The translations under genes and the position numbers were made by a program. DNA of 64,000 nt, taken from Nocardia fluminea (lineage in GTDB: Bacteria > Actinomycetota > Actinomycetes > Mycobacteriales > Mycobacteriaceae). This document shows positions 1-7,734 of the stretch, one piece after another (position 1 is the first letter of the stretch; the number at the start of each line of letters is the position of its first letter). Under the pieces are notes generated by a model. It did no database searches, had not been told where the DNA came from, and was given only the letters and a program-made list of their open reading frames with translations. The stretch is taken from assembly GCF_002846365.1 (NCBI RefSeq), contig NZ_PJMW01000002.1, forward strand, positions 2,046,001 through 2,110,000, written 5' to 3'.

Positions 1-1
1 G

Positions 2-241
2 CTGGACGGCCGGGTGGGCGTGAAGGTGCCCGCGGGTACCGCCGACGGGCGTATCCTGCGAGTCCGTGGTCGTGGCGTGCCCAAGCGCGGCGCGGCGGGC
101 GGCGCCGGTGATCTGCTGGTCACGGTGAAGGTCGCGGTGCCGCAAGCACTCGACTCCGACGCCACCGACGCGCTCAAGCGCTATCAGGAGGCGGAGAAGG
201 CCAGTGGCTTCGAACCGCGTGCAGGATGGGCGGGTGCTTGA
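2..241 (+). CDS. dnaJ: DnaJ chaperone, C-terminal fragment (5' end outside window)
   Basis: Only the last 79 codons are present; the frame is open to the left edge. The residues match the end of DnaJ C-terminal domain II: a [13 protein letters not shown] segment, then LRVRGRGVP and GDLLVTVKV. DnaJ is the Hsp40 co-chaperone that delivers unfolded substrates to DnaK and stimulates its ATPase in the cytoplasm. The stop codon overlaps the start of hspR (TGATG at 239-243), the usual end of the actinobacterial dnaK-grpE-dnaJ-hspR operon. That context suggests the dnaJ1 type rather than dnaJ2. The identification is strong; the paralogue assignment rests on context. Confidence 0.9.
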   Translation: MDGRVGVKVPAGTADGRILRVRGRGVPKRGAAGGAGDLLVTVKVAVPQALDSDATDALKRYQEAEKASGFEPRAGWAGA

Positions 242-645
242 TGATGTCCGATGATCCGAAGTCTGTTTCGGGTGCTACCTCGCGTGCCGAGTTCTTCATG
301 ATCTCGGTGGCGGCTCAGCTGGCGGGGATGCACGCGCAGACGTTGCGTACCTACGACCGGCTCGGTTTGGTCACCCCGCAGCGGACCTCGGGTGGCGGAC
401 GCCGTTATTCGGCCCGCGACGTCGAGGTGCTGCGCGAGGTGCAGCGCCTGTCGCAGGACGAGGGCGTCAATCTCGCCGGCATCAAGCGCATCATCGAACT
501 CACCAATCAGGTGGAGGCGTTGCAGCAGCGCGTCGAGGAGATGAGCGCGGAGTTGGAGCGGTTGCGGGCGGGCTACCGGCCCGATCTGTCGCCGCCCGCG
601 CGCAGTACCGCGCTCGTGGTGTGGCAGCCACGCCATCGGCGCTGA
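241..645 (+). CDS. hspR: HspR, MerR-family heat-shock repressor
   Basis: A 134-residue MerR-type regulator. The N-terminal winged helix runs from about residue 20 to 85 with the motif MHAQTLRTYDRLGLVTPQRT, typical of HspR, followed by a short coiled coil (VEALQQRVEEMSAELERLR) and a short C-terminal tail. HspR represses the dnaK operon and clpB by binding HAIR sites, with DnaK as co-repressor (known for Streptomyces and Mycobacterium). ATG 241 overlaps the dnaJ stop, implying translational coupling; ATG 226 and ATG 244 are alternatives. A HAIR site lies before clpB at 10994-11014 in this window, so regulator and target are both visible. Confidence 0.95.
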   Translation: MMSDDPKSVSGATSRAEFFMISVAAQLAGMHAQTLRTYDRLGLVTPQRTSGGGRRYSARDVEVLREVQRLSQDEGVNLAGIKRIIELTNQVEALQQRVEEMSAELERLRAGYRPDLSPPARSTALVVWQPRHRR

Positions 646-661
646 GTCGTCTTCGATTCGT

Positions 662-710
662 CGAGCCTCCGGTTCGGTATCCGCTGTGGCGGATGCGAGC
701 CGGGGGCTCG
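662..710 (+). terminator. Nested hairpin downstream of hspR
   Basis: Bases 662-676 and 696-710 are near-perfect inverted repeats (cgagcctccggttcg against cgagccgggggctcg). Inside them is a second hairpin, atccgc-tgtg-gcggat at 679-694. The structure begins 17 nt after the hspR stop. It has no T-tract, as is common for actinobacterial terminators. It probably ends the dnaK-grpE-dnaJ-hspR transcript. Confidence 0.65.
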
Positions 711-1260
711 TTCGTCTCCGGTCAACCCCCGGCGACCGGCTGGTGACTCTCCAGCAACTCACTTATTCGTGATCTTGCTGATCGCGAGTAGCGTCGCGGT
801 GCGCTGAGGTGGGGGTTTATCGCCGCGAACGGCCAAAAGTTTGCTGCGGGGATGCTGAATTCCGATCCTTCGGAAGGCAATTCGTTGTCCGCGACCAGCC
901 ACTCCGGTGTGCCCACCTCGCGTGTCATGGCTCGGCGCGTCGGATCGCCGCACCCGGTCGACGTAGCGGAAGGGTCGCTCTACCAGGGCCATTGGTCACC
1001 AATTGCCTGATATGCCGGGTGGTTTCGGAAATCGTGAGCGGCTGTTCACCCTCGATTAACGGGCATCAGGTATGTTTTCATGGGAAACTACTGGGAACCG
1101 CCTGGTATTCCGCGAATTACATGCGTGATGTTTAAGAGTACGATTCCTAAGCTGGCAAACCTCGCCTAGACTTCTCGCATCGGCTGCTGACGAGTGTCCT
1201 CCCAGCCCGTCACTCGCCGGCGCGGCTAGCGTTCGATGGCGAAACGAGGTTGTGACACAT
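711..1260 (+). promoter_or_regulatory. Long intergenic region upstream of the flavohemoglobin gene
   Basis: About 550 bases without a convincing gene and visibly lower in GC than the surrounding coding sequence. Small ORFs here show no protein-like composition. Two inverted repeats stand out: a perfect 13-bp palindrome ATTGGTCACCAAT at 991-1003, and a hairpin at 857-883 (GAATT and AATTC flanking CCTTCGGAAGG). Weak -10-like hexamers occur near 1168. The likely role is promoter and operator region of the downstream flavohemoglobin. No recognised NsrR or Fnr site could be assigned with confidence. Confidence 0.35.
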
Positions 1261-2430
1261 ATGGATTCGCGGACTATCGCTTTGATCCGTACGACGTTCA
1301 AGGCGGTTGCTGCGGAAGAGGGTGGACCGGAGAAGCTGTCGAGGTCGTTCTACTCGATCCTCTTCACGGACTACCCCGGTGTCCGCGACTACTTCCCGGC
1401 CGCCATGGATTCCCAGCGCGACCGACTCGTCACGGCGATCTCCTACGCCCTCGAACGGCTGGAGGAGCCCGACAAGCTGCTGCCGTTCCTGGCCCAGCTC
1501 GGGCGTGACCACCGGAAATACGGCGTGCAGCCGGCGCACTATGTCGCCGTGGCCAACTCGCTCAAATCCGCCATGCGGCTGTTCGCCGGTGCCGAGATGT
1601 GGACCGACGAGGTCGCCACCGCGTGGGACGAGGGCCTGGCCACCATCAGCGGCGCGATGATCAGCGCCGCCGACAAGGAGACCACACCGGCCACCTGGAC
1701 GGGCACCGTCGTCGAACATCGCGAGGTGCTGCGCAACCTCTCGATCGTTCGGGTGCAGCTCGACGTGCCGATGCAGTACGCCGCCGGTCAGTACCTCAGC
1801 GTGCAGATCCCCTCGCGGCCGCGGATGTGGCGCTATCTCTCGCCCGCGAACCCCGCCAATCCCAACGGCGAGATCGAGTTCCACGTACGCGGCGTGCTCG
1901 GCGGTTGGGTCAGCCCGGCGATGGTCGCGCACACCGCCGTCGGCGATCAGTGGGCACTCGGCTCGCCCCTCGGCGGCCTCGGCGTGCCGCGCAACACCAA
2001 ACGCAAGATGCTGATGGTCGGCTGCGGTACCGGCATCGCCCCCCTGCGCGCGCAGATCATGGCGATGGCCCAGCGCCGGGTCAACCCGAAGGTCCACCTG
2101 TTCGTCGGCGGCCATCACCCCTGCGACCTCTACGACCTCCAGGTCCTGAGCCAACTCGCCATCGCCAACAAGTGGCTCACCGTCACCCCCGTCACCGAGA
2201 GCGACGAGAACCCCTGGTGGTACTACGACTCCGGCGAACCCCAGCCGGATCTACCGGGCCTGGAACCGCGCATGACCGGCCAGATCGGCAAGGTCGTCGC
2301 CAGTTACGGCCCGTGGGCGGACCGTGACGTCCAGATTGTCGGCTCGCCCTCGATGGTCCAGACCACCAAGTTCCGTCTGATGGCGGCAGGCACCCAAGCT
2401 CAGTCGATCCGCCACGACCCCTTGTTCTGA
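1261..2430 (+). CDS. Flavohemoglobin (globin + FAD/NAD reductase)
   Basis: A 389-residue two-domain protein. Residues 1-135 form a globin with the flavohemoglobin signature: B10 Tyr31, E7-region Gln52, proximal His84 in GRDHRKYGV and Tyr94. Residues 145-389 are a ferredoxin-NADP reductase-like module with an FAD-binding RYLSP segment and the nucleotide-binding motif GCGTGIAPLRAQ. Classical family members oxidise NO to nitrate with NAD(P)H; the mycobacterial homologue near clpB (Rv0385, from memory) belongs to the less understood type II group. ATG 1261 is preferred because the AGG ribosome site at 1247 is only 2 nt from the alternative GTG 1252. It converges on two paralogous genes on the other strand. 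Confidence 0.85.
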   Translation: MDSRTIALIRTTFKAVAAEEGGPEKLSRSFYSILFTDYPGVRDYFPAAMDSQRDRLVTAISYALERLEEPDKLLPFLAQLGRDHRKYGVQPAHYVAVANSLKSAMRLFAGAEMWTDEVATAWDEGLATISGAMISAADKETTPATWTGTVVEHREVLRNLSIVRVQLDVPMQYAAGQYLSVQIPSRPRMWRYLSPANPANPNGEIEFHVRGVLGGWVSPAMVAHTAVGDQWALGSPLGGLGVPRNTKRKMLMVGCGTGIAPLRAQIMAMAQRRVNPKVHLFVGGHHPCDLYDLQVLSQLAIANKWLTVTPVTESDENPWWYYDSGEPQPDLPGLEPRMTGQIGKVVASYGPWADRDVQIVGSPSMVQTTKFRLMAAGTQAQSIRHDPLF

Positions 2431-2446
2431 CGACGGGGAACCGATC

Positions 2447-3205
2447 TCAGGCGCCTTCGGAGATGATGTTCGCCCGGGGCGTTCCTGATTCGATCAGGCG
2501 GTCGACCGTGGTCTGCACCATCGCGGGGGAACCACAGACCAGGACTTGGTGCTCGGTGAAGGGCCCGTGGGCGGCGGCGACATCGGCGAGAGTGCCGTGC
2601 AGCATCTCTTCCGGCCCGAAGCCCACGTCGGAGCGGGTCTGCTCGTGCCATTCATCGCGCACCGCGGGGTCGTCGGGGCTCTCCACGACCGGAATGACGG
2701 AAAGCCACGGCAATTCGCCCGCCAGTAGGAACAGCATGTCGTTGGCGTAGAGGTCGCGAGGTGAGCGGCCACCGAAGAACAGATAGGTGCGCGGCGGGGT
2801 GTCGCGACGGGCCAGGTCCAGGATCTGCGCGCGCATCGGCGCCAGTCCGGTACCGCCTGCGATCATCACCACCTCGACAGCGTCGGGGTCGACCGCGAAA
2901 ACCCCGTGGGGTGCGTTGATCCGCCACTGATCACCCGGCTTGGTATCGGTGACGATGGAACTCGAACACCACCCGCCGGGCACTGTCCGCACATGGAACT
3001 CGAGCTTGCCGTCCAGCGAGGGCGGCAGCGCGGGGGAGAACCGCCGCCGCACGCCCGGATGCTGCGGCACCTCGACCTCCACCGAACCGCCTGCCTCGAA
3101 CGGCACGAAGTCGCCGATCAGCCGGATCACGGCGAGGTCGTGGCGCAAGCGATGGTGGCCGACGACGGTGGCCGTCCAGGCGGGGTCGGGAAAAGCGTTG
3201 CTCAT
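2447..3205 (-). CDS. Stand-alone FAD/NAD-binding oxidoreductase related to flavohemoglobin reductase domains
   Basis: A 252-residue protein aligning with the C-terminal reductase modules of both neighbours but lacking any globin domain. An FAD-binding region (RRRFSPALPP, then KLEFHVRTVPGGWCS) is followed by an NAD-binding region with GGTGLAPMRAQI, FFGGRSPRDLY and a CGSPAMVQTT end. It likely transfers electrons from NAD(P)H through FAD to an unknown acceptor. It lies 29 nt after the globin-containing gene on the same strand, so the two are probably co-transcribed. It may be a flavohemoglobin that lost its globin after tandem duplication, or a dedicated reductase for a separate haemoprotein. 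The acceptor is not evident from sequence. Confidence 0.75.
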   Translation of the reverse strand: MSNAFPDPAWTATVVGHHRLRHDLAVIRLIGDFVPFEAGGSVEVEVPQHPGVRRRFSPALPPSLDGKLEFHVRTVPGGWCSSSIVTDTKPGDQWRINAPHGVFAVDPDAVEVVMIAGGTGLAPMRAQILDLARRDTPPRTYLFFGGRSPRDLYANDMLFLLAGELPWLSVIPVVESPDDPAVRDEWHEQTRSDVGFGPEEMLHGTLADVAAAHGPFTEHQVLVCGSPAMVQTTVDRLIESGTPRANIISEGA

Positions 3206-3234
3206 CAGCCTCTTTCGCGATGTCGCGGGCGGGT

Positions 3235-4407
3235 TCAGACGGGGTCGGCGGCGACGATCTCACTCGGTGTGCCTGCCCGCTGGAGCGCGTAACGGGTGTT
3301 GGCGATCATCGACGGCGATCCCGCGATCTGGATCTGACGGTCCGACCACGCACCGAAGCTGGTCACCACCGCCCCCAGATTACCGACGAGGCGGCGCGGC
3401 ATGCCCATCGGCGTCTGACCCGAATCCTGGGGATACCACCAGGGATTGGTGTGCTCCTCGCAGACCGGCACCACGGTCAGCCACGGGTTGGACTGCGAGA
3501 GCTGCCACATGTTGTCCACGTCGTAGAGGTCGCCGGGATAACGCCCGCCGATGAAGAAGTGCACGCGCGGATTGATCCCCCGCTGGCTCATCTCGATCAG
3601 CTGCGCGCGCAACGGCGCGATGCCCGTCCCGGAGCCGATCATCAGCACGTCGCGGCCCGACTCCCGGTCCACGTGCAATCCGCCGAGCGGCCCGGCGATC
3701 TTCCAGCGGTCCCCGACCTTGGTGTCGTTGACGATCGCCGGACTCACCCAGCCGCCGCTGATCCGCCGGACATGGAATTCGATCTCGCCATACGGGTTCG
3801 CGGGGATGGCGGGGGAGAAGTAGCGCCACATGTTCGGCCGCTGCGGCACCGCGACCGGCACATACTGGCCGGCCTTGAACGGAATGGGCCCGTCGGCCTG
3901 TAACCGCACGATCGCCAGGTCGTCGAGCACGCGACGATGACCCACCACCGTCGCGTCCCAGTACGGTTGCGAGGTGTCCTCGTTGGCGCCGATCGCCATC
4001 GACGCCGAGATCAGCAGCGTGATGTCACGCCAGCCCTCGTCGAGTTCCCTGGTCCAGCGGTTGCCGTGATAGGTGCGCAGCGCCGCGAGGAGCGCGCGTC
4101 CGGCCATGTCGTAGTGGTCGGCCTCGACCCCGTATTTGCGATGGTCGCGGGCCAGTTGCTCGAGGAAGCGTTGCGCGCGTTCGAAGTCCTCGAGATGCTC
4201 GAGGACGAACTGCACCGCCGTCGTGATCCGCTTGGCCTGCATGTCCATGGCAGGCGGAAACAGCTCACGCAACCTCGGATCCTGTGCGAACAGGTGACCG
4301 TAGAAAGCGCTGATCAGCCGCTCAGGACCACCAGGTGTCTCCGACACCCCGCGGAAATCGGCGCGGACCAGCGCAAGCGAACGCGCATCCACGTCGTCAA
4401 GCTCCAT
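3235..4407 (-). CDS. Second flavohemoglobin-type protein
   Basis: A 390-residue paralogue of the protein at 1261-2430. The globin domain retains the FYGHLF B-helix, the proximal-His segment ARDHRKYGV and the Tyr that follows (EADHYDMAG). The reductase half has RYFSPAIPANPYGEIEF, GSGTGIAPLRAQ and AGSPSMIANT. An upstream extension of 37 codons to 4518 is arginine/proline rich and unlike the family, so ATG 4407 (MELDDVDARS), preceded by GCAGAGA, is preferred. It heads a probable two-gene operon with the globin-less reductase. Likely roles are NO or oxygen-linked redox chemistry; redundancy with the first gene or different ligand specificity is possible. Confidence 0.82.
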   Translation of the reverse strand: MELDDVDARSLALVRADFRGVSETPGGPERLISAFYGHLFAQDPRLRELFPPAMDMQAKRITTAVQFVLEHLEDFERAQRFLEQLARDHRKYGVEADHYDMAGRALLAALRTYHGNRWTRELDEGWRDITLLISASMAIGANEDTSQPYWDATVVGHRRVLDDLAIVRLQADGPIPFKAGQYVPVAVPQRPNMWRYFSPAIPANPYGEIEFHVRRISGGWVSPAIVNDTKVGDRWKIAGPLGGLHVDRESGRDVLMIGSGTGIAPLRAQLIEMSQRGINPRVHFFIGGRYPGDLYDVDNMWQLSQSNPWLTVVPVCEEHTNPWWYPQDSGQTPMGMPRRLVGNLGAVVTSFGAWSDRQIQIAGSPSMIANTRYALQRAGTPSEIVAADPV

Positions 4408-4619
4408 TTCTCTGCAATTGCCGCAATGTGGCTCACCCGTCGGTGGCGCCCTCCCCAGTATCCCCCGAAACCGTCGTCTCGGTGCAGGGATGCTCGTCAC
4501 GCCCGTTCCCAGCCGCACGGATCGTAAACCCCCCGTCTCCGATCAGTGCGATCTGCCCATCATCGATACGTGTCAGTGATCTTGCGGGTCGGGCGGGGAG
4601 AGTGCGTGAGAATCGGGGA

Positions 4620-5198
4620 ATGGCGAGCGACAACTTCATGCAGATTCACGATCCCGAGCTCCTGGCCAGGGGTGAGCGGGTTCTCGGGGCCGAGTTCAAG
4701 GCCATGCACGAGCGGGTGCTGCAGGTCAGCGCGTTGACTTCCCGTCTCAACGCGGTGCCTTTCGACGACGAGGCCGCGAAGGCGAGTCTGCTGGTGGAGA
4801 TCCTCGGCCGCCCGCTGCCGGCGGGCCTCACGATCTATCCGCCGTTCTATACCGATCACGGGTTGAATCTGGACCTGGCCGAGCGCGTGTTCATCAATCA
4901 GGGCTGCACGTTCCTCGACTACGCCGGAATCCGCTTGGGCCGGGGTGTGATGGTCGGCCCGAAGGCCACCTTCATCACCATGGGCCATCCCGTCGACCCG
5001 GAGGAACGGCGCCGATTCCTCACCGGTGCGCCGATCGACGTCGCGGACAACGTGTGGATCGGGGCGGGCGCGATGATCCTGCCCGGCGTCAGCATCGGTC
5101 GTGATGCCGTGATCGCGGCGGGTGCGGTCGTGGCTGACGACGTCCCGGCGAGCAGCTTGGTATCCGGATCGAAGGCGACTGTGCGGCGCAGCTGGTAG
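4620..5198 (+). CDS. Maltose/galactoside O-acetyltransferase-like hexapeptide-repeat protein
   Basis: A 192-residue left-handed beta-helix acyltransferase of the maa/lacA/nodL group. The N-terminal helical region (about 1-60) is followed by hexapeptide repeats such as VFINQGCTFLDYAGIRLGRG and, near the end, VWIGAGAMILPGVSIG. The catalytic His occurs in ITMGHPVDP. The enzyme would transfer acetyl from acetyl-CoA to a sugar hydroxyl; the acceptor cannot be read from sequence. The start MASDNF at 4620 follows a GGGGA. It is divergent from the flavohemoglobin operon across about 210 bases. Confidence 0.85.
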   Translation: MASDNFMQIHDPELLARGERVLGAEFKAMHERVLQVSALTSRLNAVPFDDEAAKASLLVEILGRPLPAGLTIYPPFYTDHGLNLDLAERVFINQGCTFLDYAGIRLGRGVMVGPKATFITMGHPVDPEERRRFLTGAPIDVADNVWIGAGAMILPGVSIGRDAVIAAGAVVADDVPASSLVSGSKATVRRSW

Positions 5199-5221
5199 TC
5201 AGCGCCGCTGTCCGGCCGAGG

Positions 5222-5656
5222 TCATGCGTAAGGATCGGTGATCTCGCGGAGCGCGGTGAGTGTCCTCCGCAGGTTGGTGGCGGCCCGTTTGCCCAGGTGG
5301 GAGACCCATTCGGCCTGAACCTCGTCGGCGGTGCGGTTGGCGAGGTCGGCGGCGGTGCGGCCGGTGGGGGTGAGGCGGAGGAGGCGGGCGCGGCCGTCGG
5401 TGGGGTCGGCGACGCGCTCGAGATAGCCGGCGCGGACCAGCTGGTCGGCGAGGGTGCTCGCGGTCTGTTTGGTGACTTGGGCCTGCGCGGCGAGGTCGGT
5501 GAGTCGGGTGCCGCCGGGGCCGATCCGGGCGACCAGGCGAGCCTTGGCCGGGGTGAGTTCGGCGTGACCGCTCGCGGTGAGCGCGGCGAATACCCGGCGC
5601 TCCATCTCCCGGTAGGGGACGAACAGAAGTACGCCCAGGTTCAGCTCGTCGCCCAT
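5222..5656 (-). CDS. MarR-family transcriptional regulator
   Basis: A 144-residue winged-helix regulator. The central part shows the MarR layout: LTPAKARLVARIG, then the recognition region LAAQAQVTKQTASTLADQLV and the wing YLERVADPTDGRARLLRLT. The start MGDELNL at 5656 is chosen because it follows a strong GGAGGAG; an upstream ATG at 5707 lies inside the operator and lacks a ribosome site. The gene is divergent from the mycothiol-dependent-type enzyme at 5731, and the intergenic space contains a large inverted repeat (5676-5710) that fits autoregulation plus control of the neighbour. The effector ligand is unknown. Confidence 0.9.
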   Translation of the reverse strand: MGDELNLGVLLFVPYREMERRVFAALTASGHAELTPAKARLVARIGPGGTRLTDLAAQAQVTKQTASTLADQLVRAGYLERVADPTDGRARLLRLTPTGRTAADLANRTADEVQAEWVSHLGKRAATNLRRTLTALREITDPYA

Positions 5657-5675
5657 GCTCTCCTCCTTGTTTCGG

Positions 5676-5710
5676 TCAGTGTATCTGACTATATTGGTCA
5701 GAAACACTGA
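5676..5710. promoter_or_regulatory. Inverted-repeat operator between MarR gene and its divergent target
   Basis: Arms TCAGTGTATCTGAC (5676-5689) and GTCAGAAACACTGA (5697-5710) match at 13 of 14 positions and are separated by tatattg, which itself resembles a -10 element. The element sits exactly between the two divergent starts, as expected for a MarR autoregulatory operator. Confidence 0.75.
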
Positions 5711-5730
5711 CTGAAATTCGGAGGTCGGCC

Positions 5731-6360
5731 ATGGATCGCGAACAGCAGTGGCAAGTCATCGAACAGCAGCGTCGCGCCGTCGCCGACCTACTCGACGACC
5801 TCACCCCCGCCGAATGGGAGTCGCCGTCGCTGTGCGCGGGCTGGCGGGTGCGCGACGTCGCCGCGCACCTGGCGATGGCGCCACAGCCGCCCGGCCCGGC
5901 CGCGATGACGTGGATGGGAATCCGGGCAGGCGGCCGCTTCCACCGAATGAACCACGACGTCGCGGTGCGCTACGCCGATCGGCCCGACCTGGCCGGCGAG
6001 ATCCGCGCGCACGCGGCCTCGCGCAGACTCCCCGCCGTGACCAACTACCGCAACATCTTCTTCGACGTGATCATCCACGCCCAGGACATCGCCCGCCCAC
6101 TCGGTCGCACCGTCGACGTGACCCCGCGCGCGGCCGCCGTTGCCGCACAACGGGTGTGGACGATGGGCTGGCCCTTCTGGGCGAAACGTCACCTGCGCGG
6201 CCTGCACCTCGCCGCCGACGACATCGAATGGTCGACGGGCGCGGGCACTCCGGTACACGGCCCCATCCTCGACCTCCTGCTGCTGATGACCGGCAGATCG
6301 GTCGCCGTGGCGAACCTGCGCGGCCCCGGCCTCGAAGCGCTGCCGCACAGCCTGCGCTGA
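5731..6360 (+). CDS. Maleylpyruvate isomerase-family, mycothiol-dependent-type enzyme (DinB fold)
   Basis: A 209-residue member of the mycothiol maleylpyruvate isomerase N-terminal (DinB-like) family common in actinobacteria. The start has the characteristic LLDDLTPAEWESPSLCAGWRVRDVAAHLAMAP, and a later HAQDIARPLG carries the second conserved His region. These proteins use a metal bound by His residues and often mycothiol as cosubstrate for isomerisation or detoxification. Its position opposite a MarR regulator with a shared operator suggests induction by a small aromatic or electrophilic compound. The substrate is not known. ATG 5731 follows GGAGG at an ideal distance. Confidence 0.85.
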   Translation: MDREQQWQVIEQQRRAVADLLDDLTPAEWESPSLCAGWRVRDVAAHLAMAPQPPGPAAMTWMGIRAGGRFHRMNHDVAVRYADRPDLAGEIRAHAASRRLPAVTNYRNIFFDVIIHAQDIARPLGRTVDVTPRAAAVAAQRVWTMGWPFWAKRHLRGLHLAADDIEWSTGAGTPVHGPILDLLLLMTGRSVAVANLRGPGLEALPHSLR

Positions 6361-6365
6361 CCGCG

Positions 6366-6731
6366 TCAGCCGACGACCTCGCGCACCGCCGCCTCCCGTG
6401 CCGCCTCGTCGACCTCCCCGACCTCGAACCCCTTGCCGACGATGTGCTGGACCAGCGCGGGCTCCGGCGGCAGCCCGTACTTGCGCAGGTAGTAGGGAAC
6501 CGCGCCCGGCCAGACGAACGCGCCGTCGGTGTGGAAGTTCAACGGCACGTCGCGCCGGGCGGGGTCGAACTCGTCGGCATCGTGGCCGCGGGCACTCAGA
6601 ATCACCGGCGCCTGCTCGAGATAGGCCAGCACCCGATCCTGGATATCGGAGTCCACCGCCGACCGGTTCACCACCGGTTTGCCCTTGGGATCACGCCCGT
6701 CGAACGGCGTCGAAAGTCGAAGTTCGCTCAT
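6366..6731 (-). CDS. Conserved hypothetical protein
   Basis: 121 residues, no membrane segment or signal peptide. The C-terminal half contains VPLNFHTDGAFVWPGAVPYY followed by LRKYGLPPEPALVQHI, a pattern recalled from short uncharacterised actinobacterial proteins; no function can be assigned. It ends 5 nt from the end of the preceding gene and starts 88 nt from the divergent DUF3558 lipoprotein gene that opens the ESX cassette. A regulatory or immunity-type role linked to that cassette is possible but unsupported beyond location. Confidence 0.7.
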   Translation of the reverse strand: MSELRLSTPFDGRDPKGKPVVNRSAVDSDIQDRVLAYLEQAPVILSARGHDADEFDPARRDVPLNFHTDGAFVWPGAVPYYLRKYGLPPEPALVQHIVGKGFEVGEVDEAAREAAVREVVG

Positions 6732-6819
6732 GCCCAGACAACCTACGCGGCACCGGCTCTGGTCGGCCGACCGTGCTAATGTCCCTGGTCAAGGCAGTAC
6801 TCGGCCGGAAGGGGTGGGG

Positions 6820-7347
6820 ATGAAACGCGCAGGTACGGCGATGGTGGTTGCCGGATTGGCGGTCGTCGGGCTGGTCGGGTGTGACTCGGGGGAGTCGACG
6901 TCGAAGGGGGCGACGACCACGGCCAAGCCGGTGCTGTGGAATCCGTGCACGGAGATCTCTGATGCCGCGTTGACGGAGGCGGGGGTGGATCCGGCTACGG
7001 AGGAGAAGGGTGTCGCGGGGGTTCCGCAGCCGGGGTGGGAGATCTGTGGATGGCAGGGTTCCAACTACGCATTGACCGTCTACACCACAGACAAGCCCGT
7101 CAGCTATTTCGAGCAGAAGCCGGGAAATGTCAACTTCGCCGATGTCACCATCGCTGATCGTCAGGGAAGTCAGTTCCGGGTGCAGGGTGATACTCGAAAC
7201 CTATGGTGCGATGTCGTCTTCCCGTCCGAACAGGGTGTCGTTCAGCTCGCGGTTGGTAATTCTGCAATCGCCGACGGACCGTTGGAGGACCCTTGCGTAT
7301 ATCTCCAGCGCGCCGGTGCAGTACTAGTGCCGACGTTTCCGAAGTAG
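6820..7347 (+). CDS. DUF3558-family lipoprotein
   Basis: A 175-residue lipoprotein. A signal peptide with a hydrophobic core (MVVAGLAVVGLVG) ends in the lipobox LVGC, giving Cys24 as the lipidated residue. A Ser/Thr linker follows, then a DUF3558 domain beginning VLWNPCTEISDAAL and containing paired cysteines (EICGWQGSNY, NLWCDVVF, EDPCVY). DUF3558 lipoproteins are common in Nocardia and Pseudonocardia and often sit beside ESX substrate genes. The start follows GGGGTGGGG. It is the first gene of a tight four-gene cluster (9 nt to the next gene), so it probably acts at the outer face of the membrane with the secreted products. Confidence 0.88.
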   Translation: MKRAGTAMVVAGLAVVGLVGCDSGESTSKGATTTAKPVLWNPCTEISDAALTEAGVDPATEEKGVAGVPQPGWEICGWQGSNYALTVYTTDKPVSYFEQKPGNVNFADVTIADRQGSQFRVQGDTRNLWCDVVFPSEQGVVQLAVGNSAIADGPLEDPCVYLQRAGAVLVPTFPK

Positions 7348-7356
7348 GGGCTGGGC

Positions 7357-7734
7357 ATGGCGGGCAATACCCCATACAGCCAGCTGGTCGCCCAGGCGAG
7401 GGCCGGCGAGGTTTACCTGGACGACGAAGCTGCCGCGTTCCATATGTTCAAGGCCTGCGATACGCGACTAGCCGACCTCCAGAAGCTGCTCGGTGTCACG
7501 CAGCGGGTGCAGAACGTCACCGGATTCGGTGATTTCGACATTGCCAGGCAGCTCGAGGCGAAATTCCGCGCTCAGGCCGTCGGCGAGCCGAACTCGATCT
7601 ACGAAGTCATACTCCAGGACATCGAGGCGGTGAAGCAGTTGCGCGAGGTCTTCTCCCTCTCCTTCAAACGCATTGCGGGCAAAGACATCGAGAACGCCAA
7701 CGCACTCGACTATGTCACTGAGCAGGTGAACTGA
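7357..7734 (+). CDS. Small helical ESX-associated protein (PE/EsxA-like partner candidate)
   Basis: A 125-residue, almost entirely helical soluble protein without signal peptide or membrane segment. Two helical stretches (about 5-50 and 70-110) flank VTGFGDFDIARQLEAKF, a turn recalled from small nocardial proteins encoded before PPE/WXG-like genes. No WxG motif is present. Its stop codon abuts the ATG of the next gene, so the two are translationally coupled, as expected for partners that form a heterodimer. It is likely the small partner of the 433-residue protein; this is inferred from order and fold, not demonstrated. Confidence 0.75.
   Translation: MAGNTPYSQLVAQARAGEVYLDDEAAAFHMFKACDTRLADLQKLLGVTQRVQNVTGFGDFDIARQLEAKFRAQAVGEPNSIYEVILQDIEAVKQLREVFSLSFKRIAGKDIENANALDYVTEQVN

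Noticed and set aside
722-1301. Several small ORFs between hspR and the flavohemoglobin gene
   Set aside because: They overlap each other on both strands, lack ribosome sites and read like random translation.
4335-4619. N-terminal extension of the acetyltransferase to 4335
   Set aside because: The extension lies in the divergent promoter region and over the flavohemoglobin start, has no ribosome site and is Pro/Arg/Ser-rich.
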